Source: Anaeromyxobacter dehalogenans 2CP-1 (GTDB taxonomy: Bacteria > Myxococcota > Myxococcia > Myxococcales > Anaeromyxobacteraceae). From it: DNA of 64,000 nucleotides. The notes beneath the pieces are model-generated. The model saw only the letters and a program-made list of their open reading frames with translations, had not been told where the DNA came from and did not search any database. Where the stretch lies: contig NC_011891.1 of NCBI RefSeq assembly GCF_000022145.1, positions 1,810,001 to 1,874,000 on the forward strand. The letters run 5' to 3'. Position numbers and translations under genes: made by a program. Shown piece after piece: positions 33,150-42,340 of the stretch. Position 1 is the stretch's first letter. Each line of letters opens with the position of its first letter.

Positions 33150-33761
33150 ATGGCCCGATGGGAACCCGACGCGCGCGGCAGGCTGGAGCGGGCCGCGATG
33201 GAGCTCTACCGCGAGCGCGGCTACGACCAGACGACAGTCGCGGAGATCGCCGCGCGCGCGGGGCTGACCGAGCGCACGTTCTTCCGGCACTTCGCCGACA
33301 AGCGCGAGGTCCTGTTCTGGGGCGCCGCGGGGCTGCAGCAGCTCATCACCGACGGCATCGCCGGCGCGCCGCCGCACGCTGCGCCGCTCGACGCGGTCGC
33401 CGCCGCGCTCGAGTCCACCGCGCCCGTGTTCGAGCAGCGCCGCGCGTTCGCGCGCCAGCGCCAGGCCCTCATCGCGGCCCACCCCGAGCTGCAGGAGCGG
33501 GAGGTGATGAAGCTCACGCTGCTCGCCGCGGCCGCCGCCGAGGCGCTGCGCGCGCGTGGCGTCCCCGAGCCGGCGGCGAGCCTGGCCGCGGAGGCCGGGA
33601 TCGCGGTGTTCAAGGTCGCGTTCGAGGGCTGGATCCGCGACGAGAAGGGGCGGGGCCTGCCGCACCACCTCCGGGCGGCGCTGGGCGAGCTCGGTGCAGT
33701 CCTCGGGAGGAGGCCTGGCTCCGCAGCCCCGACGCGGGCGGCGAGGCCGAGACGCGGGTAG
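33150..33761 (+). CDS. TetR-family transcriptional regulator
   Basis: 203 residues from ATG 33150 (an ATG at 33138 adds four). The N-terminal DNA-binding domain has the classic TetR HTH (TVAEIAARAGLTERTFFRHF), and the remaining helices form the ligand-binding dimerisation domain. A GGTGG element sits 5 bases before 33150. Three palindromes of TetR-operator size lie upstream and between it and the epimerase, so it probably represses both genes and is relieved by a small ligand. Confidence 0.9.
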   Translation: MARWEPDARGRLERAAMELYRERGYDQTTVAEIAARAGLTERTFFRHFADKREVLFWGAAGLQQLITDGIAGAPPHAAPLDAVAAALESTAPVFEQRRAFARQRQALIAAHPELQEREVMKLTLLAAAAAEALRARGVPEPAASLAAEAGIAVFKVAFEGWIRDEKGRGLPHHLRAALGELGAVLGRRPGSAAPTRAARPRRG

Positions 33762-33821
33762 AGCCCCCGACAGCCCTGCTCGTCGGCCTCGCTCACCTCC
33801 AGGGTGCTGCCCGACCGTGCT

Positions 33822-34793
33822 TCAGGGCAGCCGGTACTCCTTCACGAAGTCCCAGATGACCTCGTGCGCGTCGATGTCGTCGGTCTGGTAGCCCCACCAC
33901 CAGTTGACGTCCGGATCCATCTCGTACAGGTCGAAGTCTGAGCCCGGCCAGTTGTGACCGCCGCCGAACACCGTGCACAGCTCCGCCTTCGCGTCGGCCT
34001 TGCACGCCCGGTACTGCTCGCACAGCACGTCCGTGCTGGAGAACGTGACCTGCTTGTGGGTCTCCAGCGCGCAGCCGTTGTTGGCGGCCCAGAACACGAC
34101 GGTCCCGGGAGCGCCGCGCGTGTAGTTGCCGAAGATGGGCCCGTAGCCTTCCGGGTAGGGGCTGAGCCAGTCGGCGTCGCCGTGGATCTCGATGACCGGC
34201 ACGGGCCGGCCGGGCGCGCATTCCTCCTCACCCATGCCGCCCGCGATGGACCCGATGGCGGCGATCAGGTCGGGCCGCTCGCAGGCGAGGCGGTACGCCA
34301 TCCCACCGCCGTTCGAGATGCCGCTGGCGTAGACGCGGGCGCGGTCGAGGCGGTGGTTGGCGGCGACGTCCTCGATGAGGTCGGCGATGAACTGGACGTC
34401 GTCGACGCCGGTGACGTTGGCCGGCGGGCAGCAGCCGTAGGCGTTCCAGGAGAGGCCGATGCCTTCCGGGACCACCAGGATGACGTGGTTCGCGAGCGCG
34501 AACGGCTCGAGGCCGACCGGCACCGTCGCCTCGGGCGAGAAGCTCCAGCCGTGCATCACGATCAGCATGGGGAGCTTGGGGTCGCCGTCCACCTCCGGCG
34601 CGAGGATCAGGTACCTGCGCTCGATCTCGCTCGAAACGAGCGTCCTCACCTCGATCTGCGGCGTCCCGCTCGACGAGATCGCCTGCGTCGCCGGGGCCGC
34701 GAGGCCCGATGCCGGGTCCGCGGTCGAGACGCCGCACGCGATCGACGCCGCCATGCCGAGCAATGCCACGCACCATGACAGTGATCGTCTCAT
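33822..34793 (-). CDS. Alpha/beta-hydrolase lipoprotein of the PHB-depolymerase/esterase type
   Basis: 323 residues from ATG 34793, preceded by GGGAGGA. It is predicted to be a lipoprotein (lipobox ASIAC, Cys20). The fold shows LPMLIVMHGWS (oxyanion region), VPEGI, the nucleophile Ser160 in GISNGGG, and GHNWPG near residue 280, which supplies the catalytic His. This is the pattern of LpqC/feruloyl-esterase-like PHB-depolymerase relatives, anchored at the cell surface or periplasm. The true ester substrate is unknown. Confidence 0.85.
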   Translation of the reverse strand: MRRSLSWCVALLGMAASIACGVSTADPASGLAAPATQAISSSGTPQIEVRTLVSSEIERRYLILAPEVDGDPKLPMLIVMHGWSFSPEATVPVGLEPFALANHVILVVPEGIGLSWNAYGCCPPANVTGVDDVQFIADLIEDVAANHRLDRARVYASGISNGGGMAYRLACERPDLIAAIGSIAGGMGEEECAPGRPVPVIEIHGDADWLSPYPEGYGPIFGNYTRGAPGTVVFWAANNGCALETHKQVTFSSTDVLCEQYRACKADAKAELCTVFGGGHNWPGSDFDLYEMDPDVNWWWGYQTDDIDAHEVIWDFVKEYRLP

Positions 34794-35225
34794 CGCGTCC
34801 TCCCAGTGGCCGATGACGCGCTCGAGCCGCCGTCCGCGGGCGAGAGCGCGAGGCGATCGTTGGACGGCGAACGACGGGCGGTGTCCGGCAGGCCGGGGTG
34901 ACGCGCAGGCGGTGACTCGCCGGGCCGTGCGCCCTCTCGCGATTCCCCGCGGTGTCGCGGCTGCCGCGCCCCGCGTTGGCGGGGCGCCGGCATCATGGGC
35001 TGAGGCCGCCGGGCGCACCACCTGCGCGCTACCGCTGCCGTCCCGCCGCGCCTCGGGCACTGGCGCCACGTTCACGAAGCGGCCGGGCCCGGTCGCCGCC
35101 CCAGGGTCGCGGGCCGAAGCGACGGAACCGCCGGGGTGGGCTGGGCGCGAGCCGCTCCCTGACGTCGGCTTCTTCCCGGCGTGCGTGCCGCTCGCCGGCA
35201 GCGCGAGCGCGCACGGTGTACCACG
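34794..35225. other. Gene-free stretch with a strong hairpin
   Basis: It separates two minus-strand genes and should carry the esterase promoter. A perfect 9-base inverted repeat at 34966-34987 (GCGCCCCGC, GTTG loop, GCGGGGCGC) stands out; there is no T tract in either direction. No coding frame here is convincing. Confidence 0.45.
34966..34987. repeat. Perfect 9-base hairpin in an intergenic region
   Basis: Arms GCGCCCCGC (34966-34974) and GCGGGGCGC (34979-34987) with loop GTTG. Could be a transcript-stabilising structure or chance in G+C-rich DNA. Confidence 0.45.
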
Positions 35226-35765
35226 TCACTCGCCCATCAGCTCGTGCAGCCGCGCCGTGGTGTTCCAGTTCCGGATCGTCATCTGCTTGTAGACGGGCGT
35301 CCCGACGATGCGGCTCATGCGGCTCTGCGAGGCCTTCGGGATGAGCCGCGAGTAATAGAGGACCCCGGGGCCGGCGGTGACCTCGTCGACCTCCGGGTTC
35401 ACCGGGACGCGCTCGAGCGCCTGGGCGGGCGACAGCGGGGGCTTCAGGAAGATGGCGTCGTAGCGGAAGCGCTCGGGCCGCGTCCCGAAGCCGTCGGGTG
35501 CGTGCTCCACCACCCGGCGCAGCTGCGCGCGGGAGAGCACGACGACGCTGGCGGCGTAGCCGAAGGCGTCCGAGAGCATCGCCTCGATGCGCGGGACGAG
35601 CGCGGGGCCACGCTCGGGGGAGGAGACGAGCACGTTGCCGCTCTGGATGTACGTCACGACGTCGTCGAAGCCCTGGGCCTCGAAGGCAGCCTTCAAGGCG
35701 GGCATGCCGATGAGGTTCTTGCCGCCGACGTTGATCCCGCGAAGCAGCACCAGATAACGGCTCAT
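35226..35765 (-). CDS. DUF1697 family protein
   Basis: 179 residues from ATG 35765 preceded by GGGGAGG. The DUF1697 signature is obvious: YLVLLRGINVGGKNLIGMPALKAAFE, YIQSGNVLV, LKPPLS, YYSRLIPKASQSRMSRI and the C-terminal TIRNWNTTARL. The family has no established function but is widespread in soil bacteria as single genes. It overlaps no neighbour and lies 40 bases after the metallophosphoesterase stop. Confidence 0.9.
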   Translation of the reverse strand: MSRYLVLLRGINVGGKNLIGMPALKAAFEAQGFDDVVTYIQSGNVLVSSPERGPALVPRIEAMLSDAFGYAASVVVLSRAQLRRVVEHAPDGFGTRPERFRYDAIFLKPPLSPAQALERVPVNPEVDEVTAGPGVLYYSRLIPKASQSRMSRIVGTPVYKQMTIRNWNTTARLHELMGE

Positions 35766-35805
35766 GCGCCTCCCCGTGCGGCCGTTCTCGTAGCGTGCGA
35801 TCGCT

Positions 35806-36618
35806 TCAACCGCAAGGGCTTGGCGCGCCCCGGCGGAACCGGGGCGGCGGCGCGTGCAGGGGGAGCGGGCGGAACCGGTACCGCTCGAGCCCGGCCTCCG
35901 AGAACCAGAGCAGGACGATGCCCTTCGTCTCGCCGGCCTCGGCCGACGAGGTCCGCTCGGTGGACCCGGCATAGATGACGGGCGGCACACCGTCCGCGCG
36001 GAGGACCTGGTGCCGGTGCACGTGGCCGCAGAGGACCGCCGCGAAGCCGGTCGGCAGGGCAGAGCGCGGGATCACGTCGGGCCCGTCGCGGAAGGTGAAG
36101 TCGGTGGGCCCGACGGTGGCGCCCTCGACGCAGTGGTGGAGGCAGAGGACCCGCACGTCTCCGGACGGCGCCCCGGCGGTCGCCGCGTCGAGGAGGGCCG
36201 CGAAGCGGCCCCGCACCTCGCGCGCGTACGGGAACCCGGCGAACGCGACCCGAACGCCGCCGGCCTCCAGCACGACGGTGCGCGGGCGGTCGAACACGTG
36301 GAGGTTGCGGTGGCACGCGAGGAGCGGGTGGGGGAGCTGTCCGCGTTCGTGGTTGCCGGGGAGCAGCAGCACCGGGATCCCCGCGTCGGCGACGGCGCGG
36401 AGGGGCGCCAGCGCCGCGTCCGAGAGCCACGCCGGCACCCGGCTCCGGTACAGGAGGTCGCCGGCGTGCAGCACCGCATCCACCTCGCCGGCGCGGGCGG
36501 GCGCGAGCGCCGCCTCGAAGCTCTCGAAGAACTCGGCCCCGCGCCGCGGCCGCGACGTGCGGGGACGCGCGGGCAGGTCGTGGCCGAGGTGCGTGTCGGA
36601 GAGGAAGAGGAGTCGCAT
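35806..36618 (-). CDS. Metallophosphoesterase (calcineurin-like)
   Basis: 270 residues. The five metal motifs are in order: SDTHLGHD (Asp8, His10), AGDLLY, GNHE, a mid-protein LCLHH, and CGHVHRH with the paired late histidines. It would bind two metal ions and hydrolyse a phosphoester; the family covers nucleases, cyclic-nucleotide phosphodiesterases and phosphatases. No neighbouring gene narrows the substrate. Confidence 0.88.
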   Translation of the reverse strand: MRLLFLSDTHLGHDLPARPRTSRPRRGAEFFESFEAALAPARAGEVDAVLHAGDLLYRSRVPAWLSDAALAPLRAVADAGIPVLLLPGNHERGQLPHPLLACHRNLHVFDRPRTVVLEAGGVRVAFAGFPYAREVRGRFAALLDAATAGAPSGDVRVLCLHHCVEGATVGPTDFTFRDGPDVIPRSALPTGFAAVLCGHVHRHQVLRADGVPPVIYAGSTERTSSAEAGETKGIVLLWFSEAGLERYRFRPLPLHAPPPRFRRGAPSPCG

Positions 36619-36703
36619 GGCCGCCGGCCTCGCGTGCGAGACGGAACGGATGTACAGGCTCCGTCTGACAGCCGAGGCGGGTCGGCGATCGCCGTGGCGC
36701 GCG

Positions 36704-37855
36704 TCAGCTGCCGCGCAACGGCCGGAAGCTCTCCCGGAGGTCCTGCACCAGCAGCTCGGGCTCCTCCAGCGCGGGGAAGTGGCCGCCGCGCGGCATGTTG
36801 GTCCAGCGGCGGACGTGGTAGCAGCGCTCCGCCCATTCGCGCGGGACGAGGAGGTCGCGCTCGCCGGGGAACATGGCGATGGAAGCGGGCGCCTCGATGC
36901 GCTCCCCGGGCCGCAGCGGCGGCTGCGGATCGTGGCGCACCTCGTAGTAGCGGCGCATCGAGGAGTTGATCGTCTGCGTCGCCCAGTACACGACGACGTT
37001 GGTGAGGAGCGTGTCCTTGGAGAACCGGCGCTCCACCTCGCCGCCGCAGTCGCTCCAGGCGCGGTACTTCTCCACGATCCAGGCCGCGAGCGCGGCGGGC
37101 GAGTCGTTGAGGCCGTACGCGGCGGTCTGCGGCGTGGTGGCCTGGAGCTCGCCGTACGCCCCCTGCTCCTTCTCCCAGCGCGCGCAGCGCGCCACGTAGT
37201 CCCGCTCCGCGGCGGTCATGCTCGCCGCGTCGGGCGGCGGGTCGGGCCACTCGAGATCCACGGAGCCGAGGTGGATCCCGCGCACCACGTCCGCCTGGAA
37301 CCGCCCGAGCGCGCTCGTCACGCGCGCGCCGACGTCGGTCCCGTGCGCCACGAACCAGGGGTAGCCGAGGACCTGGGTCATCAGCTTGCGCCAGAGCCGG
37401 TCCACCCGGACGAACCCCCGGGCCGTGGGCCGATCGGAGAAACCGAAGCCGGGCATGGAGGGGATCACCACGTCGAACGCGTCGCGCGCATCGCCGCCGT
37501 GGCTGGCGGGGTCAGCGAGCGGGCCGGCGACGGCCTCGAGCTCGATGAACGAGCTCGGCCAGCCATGTGTGAGCACGAGCGGGATGGGGGCCGGTCCGCG
37601 CCCGCGGACGTGCACGAAGTGGATGCCGAGGCCGTCGACCCGCGCGCGGAACTGGGGGAGCTGGTTCAGGCGGCGCTCCTGCGCGCGCCAGTCGAACCGG
37701 TCGACCCAGTACGCCACCAGCTCCTGCATGTACGCGAGGTCCGCGCCGTAGTCCCAGCCGGCGCCCTCGACGGCGTCGGGCCAGCGCGTCGCGCGGAGCC
37801 TCTCGCGCAAGTCGTGCAGGACGGCCTCGGGAACGTCGATGGCGAAGGGCTCCAC
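36704..37855 (-). CDS. Epoxide hydrolase (alpha/beta hydrolase with N-terminal EHN domain)
   Basis: 383 residues from GTG 37855, which follows GGAGG. The first residues (PFAIDVPEAVLHDLRERLRATRWP) are the EHN domain; the core has HGWP (oxyanion hole, residues 98-101), GFGFSDRP, and the nucleophile Asp174 in HGTDVGA. The C-terminal PRGGHFPALEEPELL contains the catalytic His. It should add water to an epoxide through an alkyl-enzyme ester. Longer in-frame starts are rejected because family proteins begin at this point. Confidence 0.9.
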   Translation of the reverse strand: MEPFAIDVPEAVLHDLRERLRATRWPDAVEGAGWDYGADLAYMQELVAYWVDRFDWRAQERRLNQLPQFRARVDGLGIHFVHVRGRGPAPIPLVLTHGWPSSFIELEAVAGPLADPASHGGDARDAFDVVIPSMPGFGFSDRPTARGFVRVDRLWRKLMTQVLGYPWFVAHGTDVGARVTSALGRFQADVVRGIHLGSVDLEWPDPPPDAASMTAAERDYVARCARWEKEQGAYGELQATTPQTAAYGLNDSPAALAAWIVEKYRAWSDCGGEVERRFSKDTLLTNVVVYWATQTINSSMRRYYEVRHDPQPPLRPGERIEAPASIAMFPGERDLLVPREWAERCYHVRRWTNMPRGGHFPALEEPELLVQDLRESFRPLRGS

Positions 37856-38094
37856 GCGGCCTCCAGGCTGCGCCCGCGGCTTCGCGCCGCCAGCGCATCG
37901 AGGCCCCTCTGGTAGTGCCGGCGCCGCCCTGCCGCATGCTACCGGTTCGGGTTCGGCCGATGTGAGCGGCATCTCACCGTTCGCGGCCGCGCGTCACGCC
38001 GCCGCTCCTCGTCGAGGCCGTGACCCTCGGCCCGATTGACGCGCCGGCGCCGTCGCGGGGGAATGGCTCCGCGCGCATGCGCGAGGAGGGCGCC

Positions 38095-39342
38095 ATGGCG
38101 GGTTCGATCGCGGCGTCGCTGAGGGCGCACGGCAGGTTGCGGGCACAGGAGCTCCGCGTCGCTGGCCTGGTCCGTCCGGGCTTCGAGGCGGTGCGGCAGG
38201 CGTTCGAGGAGAACTTCGAGCGGCGCGGCGAGCTGGGCGCTGCCTGCGCGGTCTACCTGCGCGGCGAGAAGGTCGTGGACCTCTGGGGCGGCGTCCGCGA
38301 CGCGGCGACCTGCGAGCCGTGGCGGGAGGACACCATGGCCCTGGTGTTCTCCGCGACGAAGGGCCTGGCGAGCCTCGCCATCGCGCTCGCCCATTCCCGC
38401 GGGCTGATCGACTTCGACGAGCGGGTGAGCACGTACTGGCCGGAGTTCGCGCAGGCGGGGAAGGGCGCCATCACGGTCCGGCAGCTGCTCGCGCACCAGG
38501 CCGGCCTGTTCGCGCTCGACGAGCGGCCGGACGCAAGGCTCGTCGCGGATCCGGAGCGGCTGGCCGCGGTCCTCGCCCGGCAGAAGCCGGCCTGGCCCGC
38601 CGGGACGCGGCAGGCGTACCACGCGATCACCGTGGGCCTCTACCAGGGCGAGCTGCTGCGCCGGGTCGACCCGGCGCGCCGGACGCTGGGCCGCTTCTTC
38701 CAGGAGGAGCTGGCGACGCCGCTCGGGCTCGAGTTCTACATCCGGCTCCCGCCGTCGATCCCGGACGCGAGGCTCGCGCCGCTGTTCCGATCCGGGCGCA
38801 TGCCGCTCCGCATGCTCCTCACCATGCCCCCCGCGCTCGCGATCGCCGGCATGAACCCGCGCTCGCGCCTGCGCCGCGCGCTGCAGGGCTCCGAGCTGCC
38901 GGAGCAGTGCGCACGCGGCGTCTACGCGCGCGACCTGGAGATCCCGGCGGGCGGCGGGGTGGGGACGGCGCGCGCCATGGCGCGGGCGTACGGGGTGTTC
39001 GCGGCCGGCGGGAAGGAACTCGGCCTGCGAGAGGAGACGCTGCGGCAGCTCATGGCGCCCCCGGTGCGGCCGGTGCGCGGGTTCCGGGACGCGTGCCTGA
39101 AGGTGGAGATCGCCTACGCGCTGGGGTTCGCGAAGCCGAGCGCCGGGTACCCGTGGGGCCACCCGAGCGCGTTCGGCGCGCCGGGCGCGGGCGGGTCCTT
39201 CGGCTTCGCGGATCCGCACGCCGGGATCGGCTTCGGCTACGTCCCCAACCGGATGGGCATGCACCTCGACGATCCGAGGGCGGCCGCGCTGCGGCGCGCG
39301 GTGTACGGATCGATCGGCGTCGAGGACCCGTACCGCGGCTGA
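38095..39342 (+). CDS. Serine beta-lactamase-like hydrolase/esterase (class C fold)
   Basis: 415 residues from ATG 38095 with a GAGGAGGG site. The SxxK nucleophile is Ser86-Ala-Thr-Lys89, and Tyr175 in YHAITVG matches the EstB-type YxA/N motif rather than the beta-lactamase YxN. LLAHQAG precedes it and GGSFGFADP follows near the third box. Without a signal peptide it is probably a cytoplasmic esterase or D-amino-acid-type amidase rather than a beta-lactamase. Substrate unknown. Confidence 0.88.
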   Translation: MAGSIAASLRAHGRLRAQELRVAGLVRPGFEAVRQAFEENFERRGELGAACAVYLRGEKVVDLWGGVRDAATCEPWREDTMALVFSATKGLASLAIALAHSRGLIDFDERVSTYWPEFAQAGKGAITVRQLLAHQAGLFALDERPDARLVADPERLAAVLARQKPAWPAGTRQAYHAITVGLYQGELLRRVDPARRTLGRFFQEELATPLGLEFYIRLPPSIPDARLAPLFRSGRMPLRMLLTMPPALAIAGMNPRSRLRRALQGSELPEQCARGVYARDLEIPAGGGVGTARAMARAYGVFAAGGKELGLREETLRQLMAPPVRPVRGFRDACLKVEIAYALGFAKPSAGYPWGHPSAFGAPGAGGSFGFADPHAGIGFGYVPNRMGMHLDDPRAAALRRAVYGSIGVEDPYRG

Positions 39343-39360
39343 GGGGGCTCGAGGAAGCGC

Positions 39361-39530
39361 ATGCGCACCGAGCTGGAGAAGATGCTGGCGGGGGAGTCGT
39401 ACGCCCCGCCCGGCGTGAGGGTCGGCGCGAGGAGCGTCATCGGCGCGGCAGCGTGGTCACGCGGGACGTCCCCGAGGGTGGCGTCGCCGCCGGCAATCCC
39501 TGCCGCGTCATCCGGCCGATCGGCGCCTGA
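39361..39530 (+). pseudogene. Maltose O-acetyltransferase remnant
   Basis: The first 14 codons (MRTELEKMLAGESY) match the start of maltose/galactoside O-acetyltransferases and then jump to the far end of the family (PPGVRVGARSVIGA). About 130-140 residues of the left-handed helix domain are missing, and a single G deletion in the following glycine codon shifts the frame: the end GSVVTRDVPEGGVAAGNPCRVIRPIGA is readable only in the next frame. It is therefore a dead gene left between two intact ones. Confidence 0.75.
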
Positions 39531-39588
39531 GGCCGCGCGTGGTCAACGTATCCGCGGGGGCCGCGTGACGAGGAGTCCGGACGGAGCG

Positions 39589-40383
39589 ATGGCCGGGGCG
39601 CCACCAGGCGCCGTGCGGGCGCGGCTGCGCGCCGCCGGCGAGGCGCCGCGGCCGGTGGCGGGCTGGCAGCGCTGGGAGGAGATCCTGTTCCTGCACTGGT
39701 CCGTGGACCCGGCAGCCCTCCGGCCGCTCGTGGACGAGCGGCTGGAGCTCGACCTGGCGGACGGGCGCGCGTGGGTCTCCCTCACGCCGTTCACCATGCG
39801 TGACGCCCGCGTCCGCGGCCTCCCGCACCTGCCGCTCCTCACCACCTTCCACGAGGTGAACCTCCGCACCTACGTGCGCCTCGGCGGCGTGCCCGGCATC
39901 TGGTTCTTCAGCCTGGACGCGGCGAGCGCCCCGGCGGCCGCGCTCGCCCGCGCCACGCTCGGGCTGCCGTACGAGTGGGCGGACGTGGACCGCGGCCTGG
40001 AGGCCGGGCGCCGCTGGTACCGGAGCCGCCGCCGGGGGCTGGGCGGGCGCGCCGCGGTGCTCGAGGCCGGGTGGGGCGACGGCGACGCGATGCCGGATCC
40101 GCCGGGCGCGCTCGACGAGTTCCTCGCCGATCGCCACGCGCTCTACTCGACGCTCGCGGGCGCGCTGATCCGCGTGCGGGTCCGGCACGCGCCCTGGCGG
40201 CTGCGCCAGGTCCGGCTCGACGCGCTCGCGCAGACGGTCACGCGCGCCGCCGGCGTCGAGGTGGCGGAGCGGCCGGCCCTGGCGCGCGCCTCGGACGGCG
40301 TGGACGTGCAGGTGCTCGCGCCGGAGCTCGTCCTCGCGCGGCGCGCGGCCGCCCGGAGGACGCCGGCCGCCGCGCCGCGCTGA
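39589..40383 (+). CDS. DUF2071 (YqjF-like) protein
   Basis: 264 residues from ATG 39589; a GTG at 39565 is an alternative. The N-terminal half shows the DUF2071 pattern: WEEILFLHWSVDPAALRPLVDERLELDLADGRAWVSLTPFTM, then FHEVNLRTYVRLGGVPGIWFFSLDA. The family has acetoacetate-decarboxylase-like folds with no established activity. Placement behind the acetyltransferase remnant is probably incidental. Confidence 0.8.
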   Translation: MAGAPPGAVRARLRAAGEAPRPVAGWQRWEEILFLHWSVDPAALRPLVDERLELDLADGRAWVSLTPFTMRDARVRGLPHLPLLTTFHEVNLRTYVRLGGVPGIWFFSLDAASAPAAALARATLGLPYEWADVDRGLEAGRRWYRSRRRGLGGRAAVLEAGWGDGDAMPDPPGALDEFLADRHALYSTLAGALIRVRVRHAPWRLRQVRLDALAQTVTRAAGVEVAERPALARASDGVDVQVLAPELVLARRAAARRTPAAAPR

Positions 40384-40671
40384 GAGCACGCGAACCCATC
40401 CCCTCCCGTCGCCGCGGCGGGCCGATCCGCGTCGCATCGCGTCGTTGCTCCTCCCTCACATGCCTCGGGGCATGCTCGGTCGTCGCGCCTCGCGCTGCTC
40501 GCGTCTCGACCGCCTGGCTCGGTCCGGGGATGGATTCACGCGCTCTGACCGCCGAGCAGGGCGCGGCCGCGCTCGGAATCGCGCCGCACTTGTCACTCCC
40601 TGCCGCCGGACCCCGCCGCCTACAGAAGGCGAGGCGCGGGGCGAGGTCCCCGGCGCGAGAGGAGCACGACA

Positions 40672-41130
40672 ATGCCGGACATCATTCACAGGATCGCAAT
40701 CCGGGCACCCGCCGCGAAGGTCTACGAGGCCCTCGCCACGGTGGAGGGGGTCGGGGGCTGGTGGACGCGGGACGCGAAGGGGCGCTCCGCGCCCGGCGGG
40801 ACGCTGCAGTTCATGTTCCACCGGCCGGACGGGACCGAGCTCGGCGCGATGGAGTTCGAGGTGCTCGAGCTGAAGCCGGAGCGCGAGGTGCGCTGGCGCT
40901 GCACGGGCGGGCCGCCGGAGTGGATCGGCACGGAGGTGGCGTTCCGGCTCTCCCGCGAGGACGAGCAGACGGTGATCGCGTTCGGTCACCGGGGCTGGCG
41001 CGAGGTGTCGGAGTTCACGGCCCACTGCTCCATGAAGTGGGCCACGTTCCTGCTGAGCCTCAGGGCGTTCGTCGAGACCGGCAAGGGCAGGCCGGCCCCC
41101 GACGACCTCAAGATCGACACCTGGAACTGA
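40672..41130 (+). CDS. SRPBCC/AHSA1-like protein
   Basis: 152 residues with a GAGAGGAG site. The START/Bet-v1-like fold starts with IAIRAPAAKVYEALATVEGVGGWWT, a hallmark of AHSA1-type domains, and ends with the long helix around SMKWATFLLSLRAFVETGKG. Members bind hydrophobic ligands or act as stress co-factors. Ligand unknown. Confidence 0.85.
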   Translation: MPDIIHRIAIRAPAAKVYEALATVEGVGGWWTRDAKGRSAPGGTLQFMFHRPDGTELGAMEFEVLELKPEREVRWRCTGGPPEWIGTEVAFRLSREDEQTVIAFGHRGWREVSEFTAHCSMKWATFLLSLRAFVETGKGRPAPDDLKIDTWN

Positions 41131-41243
41131 CGGCCGCGCCGAGGCCGTTCTCCCCGCCTCGACCCACCAGGACCGGTGGGCCGGGGCGGCCGCCTCGGCT
41201 ACGGTGGCGCGTCCCGGGCGCTGACCGCGGACGGGAGGTCCAG

Positions 41244-42170
41244 GTGAGGCACGCATCCCGATGGCTCCTCCTCGCCGCCGCGGGCATCGCCGCCGCGTGC
41301 GGCGGGGGCGGCGGCGGCAACGACGGCGCGCCTCCGCCGGCGCGCAGCTTCCAGCTCCGGAGCCCGGACCAGGTGGTCGGCGCGGGGCAGGAGCTGGCGT
41401 CCTGCTGGTACTTCCGCACGCCGAACGCGCAGGATCTCGTGGTGCGCACGTTCACCTCGCGCCTGCCCGCGGGGGCGGTGAGCGTCGCGATGATGCTCAC
41501 GCCCGACGACGTGCAGCCGCCGGGGACGCAGTCCTCCGCCGGCTGCGCCTGGGCGCCGGCGAGCGGCCCGGTGCCGGCGTACCTGGGATCTTCCGGCACC
41601 AGCTCGCTCTCGTTCCCGGCGGACGACGGGACCGGCAAGGCCATCGGCGTCCGCATCCCGGCGGGCCAGGCGGGCTACCTGCGCGTGCACTGGGCGAACG
41701 CCTCCGACCAGGCCATCACCGCGCACGTCGAGCTGGACGTGCAGGGGTGGCGGGACGGGACCGCGACCACGCTCGCGAGCCCGTACGTGTCGGTGGCGGG
41801 CTCGTTCAGCATCCCGGCGTCCGGGTCGGCGACGGCGGAGACCACCTGCGAGGTGCCGGCGGGCGTGCGCTTCGTGGCCCTGACCACGCGCACCTACAAA
41901 CACTCGGTCGCGACCTCGATCGCGGACGGGGGCACGAACGTCTTCGAGAGCGCGGACTGGTCCGCGCCGGGCTTCGCGCGCCGGGACGCGCCGCCGTTCC
42001 TCGCCTTCGCGAGCGGGGCGCTCACCACGCGCTGCGAGTACCTGAACACGACCCCGAGCACCGTCCAGCCGGGCGACGACCCGGCGAACGACGAGCTCTG
42101 CGCGGGCATCGGCTGGTACTTCCCGGCCACGCGGGCGCGGCTCTGCTACGACGGCACGCTGCTGCCGTGA
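41244..42170 (+). CDS. Lipoprotein related to copper monooxygenase C-terminal domain (PHM fold)
   Basis: 308 residues from GTG 41244 with GGGAGG upstream; lipobox AAAC, then a Gly-rich linker. The mature protein has Cys-containing strand pairs (SCWYFRTPNAQDLVVRTF, TRTYKHSV, TRCEYLNTT, ELCAGIGWYFPA). This resembles the C-terminal half of peptidylglycine monooxygenase-type enzymes, as in myxobacterial lipoproteins. The copper ligands expected there (His-x-His and Met in EMC) appear as KHS and ELC, so it is probably inactive or structural. Confidence 0.55.
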   Translation: MRHASRWLLLAAAGIAAACGGGGGGNDGAPPPARSFQLRSPDQVVGAGQELASCWYFRTPNAQDLVVRTFTSRLPAGAVSVAMMLTPDDVQPPGTQSSAGCAWAPASGPVPAYLGSSGTSSLSFPADDGTGKAIGVRIPAGQAGYLRVHWANASDQAITAHVELDVQGWRDGTATTLASPYVSVAGSFSIPASGSATAETTCEVPAGVRFVALTTRTYKHSVATSIADGGTNVFESADWSAPGFARRDAPPFLAFASGALTTRCEYLNTTPSTVQPGDDPANDELCAGIGWYFPATRARLCYDGTLLP

Positions 42171-42340
42171 GCGCCGGGAGCGCGTCTGCCAGCGCGGGCG
42201 CGAGCGCTCCCCCGTCCGAGTGGTGCAAGGCCGGTCGATCCGTGCCAGAGGTGGCGCGAGCGCGGGCCCTCGGAGATCGAGCCCCGGCGCCGCAGGACCG
42301 CCGCCCGGCCGGGCGGCCCCTCGCCCCTTTCAAACGCCAC

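Noticed and set aside
40459-40474. CATGCC-TCGG-GGCATG hairpin
   Set aside because: Six-base stem, no T tract and no conserved position relative to the SRPBCC gene; too weak to call.
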